Positions 33,885 to 46,290 of a DNA stretch of 64,000 bases are shown here, piece after piece. Origin of the DNA: Agapetus fuscipes. Its lineage: Eukaryota > Arthropoda > Insecta > Trichoptera > Glossosomatidae. The position numbers were made by a program, and so were the translations under genes. Below the pieces are notes generated by a model. That model worked only from the letters and a program-made list of their open reading frames with translations. It made no database searches and was not told the origin of the DNA. Within the stretch, counting starts at the first letter, position 1, and every line of letters starts with the position of its first letter. The stretch spans positions 4,092,001 to 4,156,000 of the forward strand of contig OX637353.1 in assembly GCA_951799405.1 (NCBI GenBank). Reading direction: 5' to 3'.

Positions 33885-36800
33885 TAAAGTAAATAAATAA
33901 AATAAAATTAAGGCAATTTTTATCATACATTTAATAAGCTTAAATCTCACGCGGATCTTCATGAGATCTCATTTTACACGATATTTTCTTACGAAATTAC
34001 ATTTCTTATTTGATAACATGGATTCTGTTTGCGGTTCATTTTGTAGAATCTCCAAGTGAGTAGTTTAAGCAGCCGTGGCTATCCTTTCATAACTTGATTC
34101 CGAGAGTCAATACAAGCTATTTCACGGGAAGCTCCTCCAACCACAAAGAGATAGTTTCCACAGAAGAAATGAAATGAAACTTCGTGAAGTATTATTTTCT
34201 TGTTCAAACACGATGAACACAGCCTGGCTGTAATTTCAAGTTTTTCTTTAGTTTTGAAATTACTTCATGCAACTAGCCAGCAGCTCTTATCAAACCCAAA
34301 TAAGAAGAGTAACTTCTACTTTTTTTCACTCCAAGAAATGACTAGCACTACTTGGCAAATTTCTCTACACCATATTTTGTACTTATTAGAGTGGTCTTAC
34401 GCAACAACAAGGCAGATGTTTATTTTGTTTGTTAAACGATCAACATCAAACTTTACAGGAACTTATTGTTACAAACAAAAAAATCAGCTTTTTAACACAC
34501 GCCAAGCCAAGAAATCTAAACTCTTACAGATACCTATAACTTCATGGTAGTCTCCATTTGAATGACTTCGTTTTGTTATTTTTTGTTTTTACTATTCCAC
34601 ACTTTTACTGTTCAAGTTGTTCAATAGATAGCTAAGCTTATAGAATACTTCCATTTAAAAGCAAAAGGCTGAGGGTCAAGTCCTGCAACGGTTGTCTGAC
34701 AAGATTTTTTGTTTCTTTACTCACTACTGACATGGTTTACTCAGTGTTCACAAAATATGAGAACTTCCGCCTGAAAAAGGATAAGCATCCGCTCGAAAAA
34801 TAATACATTAAAAATAAGATGTATTCGGGTTTCCATTGAAAAGGAAATCTTACAATTTACGCTGTGCCATTCAAAGCATTTATTAAAATTACGAGAAGTG
34901 ACGTTTTCATACAAAACTCTTTCAAGGTACTGTTATAAAGTGAAATCGTTCAACGGAAAAAGCAGGAGTGTGTTTCTTTAAAAAGTGTGAAAACTTTCTT
35001 CTGTCATAATCTTTCTTAGAATTTCATTTGCGTTAGTTTTCTCGGAAAGCGTTTCTACTTAAAACTTCAATAACTGCGTACAAAGTTAAAATCGTATTTT
35101 TTCTGCATAAATGTTAATAAAATTTTGCCAGATATATTTAAACGAAATACTTATACACGTGTTCTTATTTTTTTTCTTAGAGCCAACGTTATTTATGTTT
35201 CACAAATTAACAAGACGTGTAGGTGTACAAAATATGGGTACTGGTTTTATTATTTTTTTCATTGACAAGAAATATCATTTTACTGTTTTACGCCGACGTG
35301 TTACAGAGTGCAATGAAAAAAAAAATATAAGATGTGTCATGTGCGTCACTGCAATTTATTTTTAGTACCAATGAGAAATAATACGGCTAACATCAAAATT
35401 CAAGTGAAAGAGGAAAATTAAAATAAAAAGAATCTCAATTTATTGTCAACCAAAATTAATTGTATTACTTCTTAATAATATACTAATTGGGAGTCACAAT
35501 CATTCATTTGGTCTTCTCGAAGGTCACTTTCAGAATGGCTACTATACATTTCCAAGCCTGGACGTTAATTTTTGGAACCTAAAAAATTGAATTCCGCAAA
35601 TGGTAAAAGCCGTATCACGTATACTCGTGGCTAAAGAAAACATCATAAGAAAACTGAAAAGTACTTGATGCACGAAAATCAACAAAATAAAAAAAAGATT
35701 TTATAAAATATAATAGAATTGGTTACGACTACTAAAATAGACAGCAAATAAAGATATATTTTTTTTGCTTCACAATGGCTGAGCTAAATACACATTTAGC
35801 ATTGCGATATGTTTTTCTTTGGAATAGATATGTTTTCCAAAAATAAGTCAAAGTCTTACCCAAGCTTTTAGTTTCACGTAAAAGGTTTTTTCTGCGTATT
35901 TTATTAAGTCTATTGTAATGTGTTTTAGTCCGCGTATAAAAAGGAGATGGATAATATTTTTGTACCCATATTAATAGTTAAATAAGTAAGTTTATTAATT
36001 TTAGAAATTTATCCTCAACATTCATGAATAATTTATAAAGTTAGTGTAAGATGACTTCTTCAAAAGAAAAGGTTAGATTTTTGATGAGATCTTTTTTCAG
36101 ATAACCTATTAAGTTTAAGGCATTATTCGATGATAAATTCAAGATCTTCAAAGATCTTTCGCGAAATGAAAATCTAGTACTTTAAAAACAAGGAAAATTT
36201 CCCTTTAAACGAATTGGTTGGCGTAGAGCTGGCTACATTACACGTGATAATATACAAGTTTATACATTGCCATAAAAGATGCAAGTTAGTTTAATGGTTA
36301 GGGATGATAATCCATTTTTTTTTTTTTATAAGTCAATCACAAAATTGTATCGATGTTAATGAATGATTGACTTCTGTAAGAAGTAATGCAAATATCAGCA
36401 CAAATGCACCCGTAACGATCACGTAGCAGCTCCAATAGTGAATACTTAACTACGAGGTCACAGGTAAGAGCGGAGCTTCATGTCACGTGAGGTATTAGCT
36501 CCTCGCGACATCAGCAGGGATGCGCTAAATAACAAATACACTTCCGACTAATGTATCTAATACTCTCAGACTTTTTATTTTGAATATCCTCTTTACTGAA
36601 ATAAGCGCAATTTGACATCGCCTCATATACGGTATACCTTTATTATCCAAAACTATAATAAACTTACCTCCCTCCTTGCGCAACGCCCAATTTCAGCATC
36701 CTAGATTTATTCATTTCACCTTGGTTAGAAGTCTTCTTTCCATCTCAATTTCCCATAAAATCAATGAGAATATTAGTAAAAACACAACATTTGCTTTAAT

Positions 36801-37374
36801 GCGAAGAAATTTGCAACGAAAGGGGTATCTTCAAATTTAACCCACACTCATTCCGAATAAATATGTCAAATGATCCATTGCACATACATACATAGATGAT
36901 CATGAAAAAAAAAACAAGTGAATTAATGTGTACTCTTTAGGTTACTAAGCAATCGCACCGAAATAAGAACCTCTAGGTCAGAGGCGTGCCATGACTCAGC
37001 AGTAATTTGCAACAAGTTACTAATTGTTATACCAGTTATTACACCCGATTCCCCTTTCTAGAGTATCACCACAGTAGCGGCGCGTTGTGTGTCCGCCCAG
37101 TACCGGCACACAGAGGTTAATTAAAGTTGATTGTTGGCGTTTTGTTCCGCCCCTGGGTGTATCCAATACTTCTACCGTGTATGCACTGTTTGATACCAGT
37201 TTTTAGGTACAAGCCACCTCTCTCAGGCAAAATAAATAATTGTGAATAATCTTAGAAATATATACTTTTTGTACCAAAGCATAAATCAAAAATGATTTTG
37301 ACTTAACTGTCATAGTTCAAATATTTTCAGAATAGCCAAAAAATGCTTTTTATTTTTTAAATTTTTGTAAATTA
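33885..37374. other. Long AT-rich stretch without a recognised gene
   Basis: A CTGAAAA-hairpin-CGAAAA motif lies at 34771-34800. A GC-richer patch at 37060-37160 (GCGGCGCGTTGTG; TTAATTAAAGTTGATTG) could be regulatory. Frames at 34200-34550 and 35111-35365 lack domains. Confidence 0.4.
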
Positions 37375-37741
37375 ATTGGTGAGAGATTTGAGAGGAGAGT
37401 CCTAAGGAAAATCCTACCCGTGAATGATGGTGAAACCTGGAGAATACGATCCGACGAAGGGCTATTTAACATCTATGAGGCTCTCTGTACATGTTAAATT
37501 AAACAGGCTAAGATGGGCTGGACATGTGCAGAGAGAGCTGTCTTCACGGGCACCAAAAAGGATTCTTGAGAGACATCCGGGTGAGAAAAGAAGAGTTGGC
37601 AGACCTAGGCTGAGATGGGAGGATGAGGTGAGGAAGGACGCAAACCAACTACTGCAGGTGACAAACTGGAAAGCCGCAGCGGTAGACAGGAGGAGTTGGA
37701 GGCGAACGCTGATGCAGGCCAAGGGGAGATATGAGCTGTAG
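37375..37741 (+). mobile_element. LINE reverse transcriptase, C-terminal remnant (frameshift)
   Basis: From about 37381 one frame reads ERFERRVLRKILPVNDGETW, then RIRSDEGLFNIYEALC. Near 37490 homology shifts to the next frame: VKLNRLRWAGHVQRELSSRA, RILERHPGEKRRVGRPRLRW, NQLLQVTNWKAAAVDRRSWR, and a stop at 37741. These are the conserved post-RT motifs of insect LINEs (RRVLRKI, RLRWAGHV, GRPRLRW). Purine-rich GAAAAAGAAGAAGAA follows the stop, as at other LINE ends here. The copy is 5'-truncated and inactive. Confidence 0.92.
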
Positions 37742-38809
37742 GGCCATCGAAAAAGAAGAAGAATTGCTGTTCAAAGTCTACAATAAAAATATCATTAATG
37801 TGTTTTGCTCCAAATGTACAACAAATAATTAAAATCTCAATCACTATCAAAATTAATGAGAAAATAAGTAAATGTTGCGTTGTTTTCCAGTTAATAAGAC
37901 CTGACAGTTACATAACAACTTCAAAAAAATATGGGAAAAATATCTGGAAGCTCCAGCTCCGATGGTCTACAATAACAGTTTCCTGAGTAAAATACATCGC
38001 GTTAATCTCACTACGTAAATCTAATACTTATTACACATACTCGTACAATAGCTCTTCTAGAGAGTGATTTATTCTTCAAACATTTTTTTCCGATTTACGC
38101 AATCTCAGTGAGATTTAGCACTGCTTTGTACTAGGGGCCTAGATCCCGGAAAATAACTTTACAATAATCTTCATATTTTATATTCTGTTAAAAGTATCTA
38201 GTCTATTATAATCTTATCAAAAGGTAGCAATTACACAATGCAAATTTGTATTCTCATTTCTTTACATCGTGATACAATTTCCGATGAATTTATTTCGAAA
38301 CGAGTAAAAGAAAAAAAACTGCGCTATTCCATTTTCCTATTCACGAGGCCCGTATAAGAATATTGTGTTTATTTTCATAGTTTTCTTCAAAAGGAAATAA
38401 ATATCAGACGGAATCATTATTTTTCTCTGCCGACAGTTCTGCGCTGGGAATCGTTTTATTTCAAGCTTTTATTCCACATACAAAAATAAAAATACATTTC
38501 GCTTAAACAACTGAAGAGCCAAGTGAGAAAGACAAGCAATATTTTGTAAGAAAATTGTGTTTTATTAAAAAAAAAAATATTTTTTTAATTGATGTACCTT
38601 GTATGGAAAAAATAAGTTCCTGCATTAGAATTTTTCATTCTCTTCAAAGAAAAAAATACAATTCTTCTAAGTGGTCCACTTTTCTATCGTTAAAAATGTA
38701 AAACTATTGATAACGTAAGATGGTCGGATGATATACAACAAATGGATGCAGTCAAAGTTCGGATGACTGGATGAAGCTTAACTTGTTTAAACAAATTGGA
38801 GTTTTTCAA
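37742..38809. other. AT-rich stretch with a family E remnant
   Basis: Beyond the E copy at 38005-38140 I see no credible frame, RNA gene or further repeat. Confidence 0.4.
38005..38140 (+). repeat. Family E repeat, diverged
   Basis: GCTCTTCTAGAGAGTGATTTA, ACATTTTTTTCCGATTTACGC and GCTTTGTACTAGGGGC align with the E consensus. The TATGGAAAAC start is lost. Confidence 0.5.
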
Positions 38810-39042
38810 GACCGGTCCGTAGTTCAATGGCAACACTTCGGACTCGTAAATGGAAAGTTTTGGGTTCGAATCCCGGCAGAGCACAAAAAATATACCATTT
38901 AAATTTTCAAATATGCTCTTTGCTGCGTTGAAAAATTGATAAAACCATTACCAAAGACCGATCACTAAAGGTCCATCCAGCCTTACAGCAACTGGGTCAT
39001 GATTAAGTATTTTCACTTTGTAGCGACTACCAAGCTCGTAAA
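38810..39042 (+). mobile_element. Family C SINE (dimer-type 3' end)
   Basis: Good head (AGTTCAATGG, B box GGTTCGAATCC) and body. The 3' end reads CTTTGTAGCGACTACCAAGC and TCGTAAAC, as in the C half of the C-A dimers, instead of the CTCTTGAGGTGTGAT end of C monomers. It may be a dimer that lost its A half. Confidence 0.85.
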
Positions 39043-39159
39043 CACCTCTGCCGCACTACAACAAATGTCTCAGACCACTAGAATATCTGAAATCTAGGGA
39101 GTCACCCGCACAGGATTTCTTAAAAAAATAAACTTCTTTTTAAAAATCGAATTCATGTT

Positions 39160-39410
39160 TGAACAATGTGCCCCCCGAGAAAGCACACACACGCAAACAC
39201 ACAATGTTTTGTATAATTTTCCTGATGTGGTACCTCCGCGGTGGAAGTCTCTCGTCAAATGTCATACACCGCACCGCCAACGTCTCGCAAGAGCCTAATG
39301 TATTCATTAGCAAAGAGAGCAGAGGCGGGCGGACGTTTCACCCCCGCCTCGTGCGAGCATGCCGGAAACTTCATACGCAACTGCCAAAGCCCGGAGAGAA
39401 AATTTAGACA
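39160..39410. other. GC-rich patch, identity open
   Basis: High GC and CpG content (GGTACCTCCGCGGTGG; CACCGCACCGCC; GAGGCGGGCGGACG) in AT-rich surroundings. Overlapping plus frames (to 39407 and 39429) have no domain. It could be a regulatory element, an untranslated exon or an old transposon. Confidence 0.25.
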
Positions 39411-39429
39411 TCGTATTCAATGCTTCTAG

Positions 39430-41029
39430 TAAAAATATATTTTGCGGAATCACATATTGGTAAATGTACAATGTCATTTTTTTTTCAGTTTAGGCTTCTG
39501 AATACCTTGTGCATAACCAAGCAAAGTGTGAATCTTCTTCGACAACCATCCAGAGGAAGAATAATGTAACATGATGATCGTAGGTACACACAAGATATGA
39601 ACAGTATAAAAATGTCACCACTAATTAACTCAAAATGAGAAAAATCAGCACCAAATACTTACTTGACTAGACTTGGGGCATTTCCAGCGAAAACGAAGTA
39701 AAAGACTATTGACTATGTTTGATCGAAGTGTGTTTTTAAACTGTGCATATCGCCGGTTAACAGGATATACGGCATAAGCAAAAAAAACTAAATTGTTCAG
39801 GAGAGCAGTTTAAAGTAAGAAATTGCAGAAAAATGGATATTACTTTTTTTTTTTTTATCATATCGTAAAAATTTAAACTGCTCTAAAATTTAAAAAAATG
39901 AAGGCATTTATTGGGATTATTATTAATGTGGTATTACGTTGTTTTACGATTTTTTATGTCACAAGCGCCTATAAGAGATAAAACGGCCAAAACTTCTGTT
40001 GGTTACACCAAAACCATACTTCGTAGACGCAGTTTATTGCTTGGGCATTAAAATAAAAAAAGTCATCGTGGAGCCATGAGAGTGAGCGCCACGTGAGCGC
40101 ATTAGAAAGAACGGAAAATTTTATGTAGGATAGCATTCATAACGGATAGCCGACAATGTATATATTTTTTGGAAAAAATTATCACAAGTAGTGCCGCCAT
40201 TTAAAAAGGCTCAAATATCGCTTTAAATGAAAATAGGTACAAGATATGTATCGGTGTTATATTATGTCGCACCCATACTTGATTTGTTTTTTGTTTTTTT
40301 TTTATTTTATTTTATTATTGTTCAAACTCGGGATACGAAGCCAAAACAATCACTCTCTTATATTCTCAAGCACACATCTCGGTACCTGTAATAAAAAAAA
40401 AACTTTGAAGGGCAGCGGGTGGTGAGGGGGCACCTCCAGTGAAAGGGTGGGGCTTGGGGGTGGGACTGAGTGGAGGTATGGGGAGGAAGGGGAGCAGCAC
40501 TCAGCCCTGAATAAGTAAACACCTGTGAATTTATGTTAATTGTGCCAGTGCGCCACCGGGCCTCGAAACGATTATTATTAACTCAATTTTTGGGCCCGAC
40601 GTGTCGTCGTTGCGGTGTCTTTAGCTCTTTAGTATAAAAGCCTTAAAATCCTGCACGCATTAAGCTATGTGGATTATGTAAAAAAAAGAAACAAGGAAAA
40701 TACTTTCAAAATAAATAATCTCATAACGGAAATGTTTACCGCTTGTGAAGTAAGTTTATGCTTGTCCAGTATTATTTATTTTTATTTTCCGTTTTGTTGT
40801 TAGCTTAATTCTTTGGCTGAAATTAGTTTATTTTTATTAGGAGTGGAAATTTATTTTTAAATATTCATAAAAACATAAAAACAACTTCTGAAAGTAGAAG
40901 GATTAAGTCCGATAACGCTTAGGCAATTTAACTCAAATAAAATGTGAAAATTGAACTATTTGTTTTGTACAAAGTTAGTTTCGACTTCTTACTTAAAATG
41001 TTTGTAAACCTTAACAAAAAATTATATTG
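39430..41029. other. AT-rich stretch with a G-quadruplex motif
   Basis: A purine-rich strand at 40408-40500 contains a canonical G4 sequence (40445-40464). The segment 40540-40640 (CCACCGGGCCTCG; GGGCCCGACGTGTCGTCG) is CpG-rich and unassigned. Confidence 0.4.
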
Positions 41030-41215
41030 TCAATGTCACCACTGTTTCAGGGAAGGCCAGTAATAGTTGCAGGGCTTAAATTGATTGGGCTTTTATTTTG
41101 TAAGACCACAATATGCGGTCATTTTAGCGCGAACTTGTAAGTGTCTGCTTGTAAGAATGCATATAATATTATTCTTAAATGTAATATATCTTTGTAACTT
41201 CGATCATTACACATA
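41030..41215 (+). mobile_element. Family B fragment
   Basis: GTCAATGTCACCACTGTTTCAG, GGGAAGGCCAGTAATAG, TAGCGCGAACTTGTAAGTG and AATGTAATATATCTTTGTAAC match. The 5' end is missing. Confidence 0.7.
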
Positions 41216-43089
41216 TTTTATCTTATTTTTTTAGTGATGAAGAAACTCAATTATTGAGCTCAAACAATATGCTTGATGATAAACTATTCATTCCATTGAA
41301 AATGCGCAGAATCTACTTACATATTTCAAATATTTGTTTAAATGTTGAGTTTTGTATGTATTTTAAATAACGAATAGCAAAATGGCTGATATTAAATAAA
41401 TGACGGTAAACAATTGCTTTATACTACAAGATCAATATTTGTATGTTGATAAATACGAGCATTATAGGAAAATACAGCGAAAGCAGTTTCCTCTGGCGAC
41501 AACCCCTTTTCTCAGTTCCAGTATTGTTTTATTCATACAAAATAAACGCAAGTGTGTATTCCAGCAGTCGATCCAGAAAAATGTAAAAAACAAAACCCAT
41601 TTCAAAATAACATTTTTCAGATTTCCTCCTTAGATTGATGTATGGGAAATGAAACGCTCGTAGTGCCGAGTGAAGGCGCACACTCATGACAAGTTTCAAC
41701 GAGCATTATTTAAAAAAGTATATATGTTTTGGGAATTGCCATCTAAAACTGACTGGTTTGGTTCTCAAAAACAAAGCCAAAAAAAGAAAAATTAATAACT
41801 TCGATGTCCAAATTTAAATTCCGTTAGGTACAAAAATACGCCTCAACGATTGATGTTTTTTTTAATGGTTTTTGTCACATATTTTTACCCATTATTTTAA
41901 TAATGTTTATTATTTTGGGATTTTTCATCACGCTAACAAAACAAATCAAATAAAAAAGATTATACACTCGTTTTTTGTATTCTTAGTCTCAAATAATCTA
42001 TCGTTTGATGTCCGACTGGAGAAACTTCATTTACTGGTATCAAAATAAAATTAGAACTTCAAGGAATTGTTCATAAAGAATTGCTCAAAAGGTCAAACCG
42101 AGGACCTTTTTACTGGTAAAAACAACAAACATTAATGTAAGTATAGACTTTAATTAATTGCAGGTTTAAAATTATGACCACACCGGTTTTCTAGTAGAAA
42201 AGTTGCATTGGCTTTGCCTTTCAAAGCGCATCACGTGTAAGCTTCACAATGCACATATTACCTTTCGATAATTCGCGTAAGTCGATAACCATTAGAATAT
42301 TACCTCGGCACTTTTTGTTAGCCTAGCCATCTTAAAAATATTTTCCATGTGAACTGTGAACACTTTGTCCGAATTATATTTTTAAGAGAGCGTTCGTCAC
42401 GATTGTTCATCCAGTGTGTGGCCGGCCAAAGAGTTAAGCTGAAAGGGTATTGTGCTAGGAATGACATTGATTAATCCGCACAAGTCTGAAATAAGAATAA
42501 TAATACTTCATACTACTCGAAGAAAATCAAAACTTTGCAACAAAAACAATCGAGTGGGATGTGCTCCGAGAAAATTTATGAACACATATGGAATATCTTA
42601 GGAATTATTTCCACTTTTCCAATTTCATTTTTTTTTATCAAAGTAATAAAAGTATGCGAAGTAAAATTTCGTTTTTTCCATTTTATACTGAATAGTAAAT
42701 GAGGTTCTATGAGATAAAATAAAACTTTCAGCTTGTATTATAAATCAATTCAAATTTCAATTTTATTTTCATAAAATTGCCACTGTAATTTTATTTTCAA
42801 AATCACTTTCAAGGATTTTAATGAAACTTTACATTGAAAAGCTTTGTTTTTTGTGGATATTTATTTCCCCAAAAAACTACTGAAATAAATTCAAGGTGGT
42901 TTCAACATACTTACTTATTTTTATTTTCTGAATTCATTAACGATGTCAGAGCTTGAAGCGCTAATGTTTCACAACAGCTTTTTTGTCAAAAAAAGAACGA
43001 CATGAATGTGTGTGGATTAAAAATGAGCCCTTGCAGAGACAGCTGTAGTCACGAAACGGCGCTCTACAAATCATCATCATCATCATCAT
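41216..43089. other. No recognised feature
   Basis: AT-rich DNA. A (TCA)n microsatellite at 43070-43089 adjoins the next element. No frame shows a domain. Confidence 0.45.
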
Positions 43090-43440
43090 AATTAAATGCA
43101 ATTCCACAAGACTTACTACGAAAATAACCCAATCTAAAATGAATATGAACAATAATGAACAATCACCAAAAGATATAAACATGAAAAATACCAAAATCTA
43201 CAAAAGATCTATTAAAACGAAAATTGAAAACTTCAAAGATTAAATCAGCTGACATTTTTTTCGGTCCTGACATACTTCTTTCATTTCATCCAGAGTCATA
43301 ATCTTTTCCATACAAGCTCTCCTTTTATTATGACTCTGGATATCTCATTCATTTTCTTTTTCAGGAATTTGGTCCATCCATACCTTTCTAGGTCTTCCTC
43401 TACCACGGCATCCATCTATTCTACGGTAGATGATTGAATT
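43085..43440 (-). mobile_element. LINE C-terminal remnant with a family B-like 3' end
   Basis: On the minus strand the frame from 43440 reads GRIDGCRGRGRPRKVWMDQI, then SHNKRRACMEKIMTLDEMKE and CQDRKKC, nearly the same as the LINE at 50225-50638 but with an in-frame stop after PEKENE. Further along (43160 to 43085) lie TTTTAGATTGGGTTATTTTCG and CTTGTGGAATTGCATTTAAT, a shortened version of the second half of family B, ending in (ATG)n. LINE frame, spacer and B sequence are in the same orientation, which ties B to this LINE's 3' end. Confidence 0.85.
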
Positions 43441-43526
43441 ATAACAATGTTTGTTTTATGGTACAAATCACCGACTTTGCTATTTAAACAAAAAAAAAAT
43501 AATTGCATAGTAAGACCGAGTAAAAA

Positions 43527-43631
43527 TGCCCTCAGGAGCTTGGGCTGAAATAAAGCAGCGAGGAGCAATGTTTGCTTCCGCGGCACGAGCGCTATCCCCT
43601 GGGCTCAAGGACATCCGAGGTCAAGCTCAGG
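43527..43631 (+). CDS. Possible first coding exon of an unrecognised gene (weak)
   Basis: An ATG at 43527 in a suitable context (AAAAATGCC) opens 35 codons reading MPSGAWAEIKQRGAMFASAA and then RALSPGLKDIRGQAQ. The frame meets a donor-like CAG/GTAGGA at 43631/43632. Read through the donor, the frame stops within about 12 codons. The 105-bp stretch is much richer in GC than its surroundings and has no stop. No domain or homologue is recognised. Confidence 0.28.
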
Positions 43632-44285
43632 TAGGATTTCCCACATTTATTTTTCAGTAAAATTCCCCAAAAAAATCTCCCACACAAACACACGTCAATC
43701 TTTCTCAGTCTCACGGTCAAATCCCGAAACATTTTACCAATAATTTAATTGAAATTACTGATCTGAAATTTATTTAATTATTGTTTTTATTTTGACATGG
43801 TAACAAACCATGATTAAAACTATTTATTATGACATCTTAAAATTTAATTTGAATGTAAAACGGTTCGTAAGCGTCAACCATTTTTGTTAAATAAAAATAT
43901 TTGGTGTAAATAAATTTGAAGTTATTTTATAAAGAAAACAAAGGTATCTTAAAAAAAAACGCCAATTTACTTAAAATTACCATTTTGTGTGATATTAAAC
44001 TGATGTTTTTTTACTTGCTTTAATATTCCGTGTACCAACTGGTTGTTTGGTTCTTAATTTTTATGTTTTTTTTTACTTCAACGGTTAATCTCAATTAATT
44101 ACTAAGCATTCATTATAAATATGAGCCTTAAATGTCCAAATATCTTTGCGATTAGATTCATGATGTTTTTTTGAAATTTTACATATTTTTTACGGGTAAA
44201 ATTGGAGCACAGCAGTATTTTTAGCATTCGATTATTAGAAATGAATAATTTAATTATTTCTTTGTTGGCAATTCTCTGAATATTT

Positions 44286-44474
44286 TTGTTTATCCATTTT
44301 ATATTTCAAGTAAATCAGAGTTTTGTATTTAACGGATTAACAAGATGCTTTTATAAATTATTTGAAGTGGTTGTATTTGAAGGAGAAGAGGGTAATCCAA
44401 CTCTGGAATTTGATGAATTTATTTGCATGATTATGAAAGCATTAATTTTATTTGGATTGCTGTATCTGGGTTAA
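44286..44474 (+). CDS. Possible terminal exon with degenerate EF-hand-like end (weak)
   Basis: The frame ends with EEGNPTLEFDEFICMIMKAL before a TAA at 44474. The pattern resembles a C-terminal EF-hand of the troponin C/calmodulin type (xxNxTLEFxEF). However, loop positions 1 and 3 are Gly and Glu, and Gly6 is replaced by Pro, so Ca2+ binding is doubtful. A pyrimidine-rich stretch and AG sites (44312, 44322) precede it. An AATAAA signal lies at 44521-44526, 47 bp past the stop. In AT-rich DNA each of these can arise by chance, or this may be a pseudogene. Confidence 0.25.
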   Translation: MFIHFIFQVNQSFVFNGLTRCFYKLFEVVVFEGEEGNPTLEFDEFICMIMKALILFGLLYLG

Positions 44475-44624
44475 GTGATCACGCGCACACTTTGAGATAA
44501 ATCAATAACATTGGAATATTAATAAATATTAAAGAAACAAAATACATTAAAATTTATGCAATAAGCATCTATCTTTCTATAAATGTAGAAATAAGGTTAA
44601 TTTACGATTTATCGTATATCTTCT

Positions 44625-44790
44625 TCCTTCTTCTTCAGCCTTTCTTTGTAAAGTTTTGAACCTAGACCTCATCCTATCATCCCAATACCTTTGTACTTAC
44701 AGCTGAGTTCAGCCTTTCTCGATCCATAGTACCTTTGATGTCGTCTAGCCACCTCAGTTACAGTTTCCCTACTCCACGGGTAGCCATCTT
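44625..44790 (-). mobile_element. LINE C-terminal remnant
   Basis: On the minus strand a frame reads RGVGKL, a stop, then LRWLDDIKGTMDRERLNSAV. This matches the GRP-xLRWxDD block of LINE polyproteins. Two stops end it and AAAGGCTGAAGAAGAAGG follows, the typical LINE 3' purine run. The copy is 5'-truncated and dead. Confidence 0.75.
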
Positions 44791-45084
44791 GAGCTGGTAT
44801 TGGAAAATCCTGGTTTAAAAATGGTTCGGATGTAGGAATAAGAAAGGATGGTAGGGAAGAGAGGAATCCTGGGCAAAAGTGGAGAGGATTACAACTCGCA
44901 GAAATCAAACTAGATGTATTTTCAACACGCCATTTATTTGGCTCACTGCCGCAAACACATGTTGACAGGTGGATGGTCAGTACACAAGAGTGTTTTTGCA
45001 ACTAAAAAATGACATAAGACGTCACACAAGTCTTCTTTCTCTTTTATATTTTTAGTTGTTAGATAAAATGATATTAGACGTCAG

Positions 45085-45310
45085 AATCGTCTTCTTCTTC
45101 TTTTAATGTAAATTATCATAATTCAGACCAGATCCTTTTCAGCCACTTGCCATGCACCTGTTTTGCGATGTGTTCTTCTTAACGTCCTTTAGACAGGTCA
45201 TACTTTGTAAAACACCTGTGACTCTGTGCGGATTTCCTCGTTGAAAACCCTGGCCTTGAGGCTGATTCCCAACATCCCCCTTTCAATGTTATGAATATCT
45301 TGGTTCAGAA
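45085..45310 (-). mobile_element. LINE C-terminal remnant (second subfamily)
   Basis: On the minus strand ERGMLGISLKARVFNEEIRT is the MLGxSLRDRVRNEEIR hallmark also seen at 19952-20371. Stops and frameshifts follow within about 15 codons, and the trailing segment ends in an AAGAAGAAGAAG run near 45085. The RxRWAGHV part is lost by deletion. Confidence 0.75.
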
Positions 45311-45376
45311 AATAGAATATAACTTTAAGTAGTCATCTATGAATGAGACTGTTACCGTGCTATACCCAAAGCAAAC

Positions 45377-45559
45377 TCATGACCAAAGTAAATTTTCCGT
45401 TAAAAAAGATGATACGTGAATCATCAATGAGTCAAATGCTTTGTGAATAACACTTTTGGAGTCGCAATAAATTGTGCCGTTCGATACGGGAATCAAAATA
45501 TTCAACGGTATTATTTCTGAATACAATTTCAAATGATGTAATTTGTTTACAGTCTTCAC
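45377..45559 (-). pseudogene. Possible Copia-type RNase H fragment (weak)
   Basis: The minus frame contains GTIYCDSKSVIHKAFDS, resembling the YCDNxSAI segment of Ty1/Copia retrotransposon RNase H, where the Asp is catalytic. Only about 60 codons are open, and no integrase, RT or LTR is visible nearby. The similarity is short, and a chance match is possible. Confidence 0.2.
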
Positions 45560-46175
45560 AAAGATAAATAAAGCGAACTTTCTACCTGTAAAAATGGCCC
45601 GCTTCTCTTATAAAATAATGGGACCTAAGCGAATTTGAGATTGTCCTTGGTTACAATAGCAAATTTGTTTTAATTGAGTACCTTATATTTCAAAGCGGAT
45701 CAAATTAAATTGTAAAGGACTTTTTCTAAAGAAAATAAAATAATAGGGAATGCTGGAAAAGTTTGTAATTGAAAAGCTATTGGATGTTTAATACAAATAA
45801 TACTAGTAATGATGTCCTGTTACAATCTGAATTGTTGTGTTATTTACCAACAATAGAGACATTTTATTTAATTCTATGATTCATTCATGATTTAAAATTA
45901 ATAAAATTAATATTAATAACCTTTCTTACCGGTGTAAAAATGTTTTTTATTATTTTGTTTTCATTATCAATCAACAAAAAATAAAATAATCCCGACACTA
46001 TAAGAAACAGTTTTGAGTAATTGAACATAAAGCATTCGTTTTCTTGTGTCTTTTTAGTGAAGATTCATGGCATTGTTCAATAAAAATATACTGATGTAGA
46101 AAAGAAGAATTTTGTGTTTCTGCCAAACCGTTTCCTCAGGTTGTTGTCAAATAGGATGGTCTCGTTTAATCAGCC
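45560..46175. other. No recognised feature
   Basis: AT-rich, with no credible frame or matched repeat. Confidence 0.45.
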
Positions 46176-46290
46176 CCTCATTTGAGATCGGGTTTTATAT
46201 TGGAGGTTCACATGTAGCAGGTTTTAAACGTGTATGCTTGTGAAAATACATTTAATATAAATCTTAAATGTATGTTTATCTTTGCAATTT
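46176..46290 (+). mobile_element. Family B fragment
   Basis: TTTGAGATCGGGTTTTATATTG, GGTTCACATGTAGCAGG, ATGCTTGTGAAAATACATTTAA and TATCTTTGCAATTTAA match the second half of family B, with a deletion in the GCGCGAAC part. Confidence 0.65.

Noticed and set aside
42961..43194. Minus frame with a poly-Met run
   Set aside because: The Met run comes from a (TCA)n microsatellite and the rest overlaps the 3' end of a LINE/B element.
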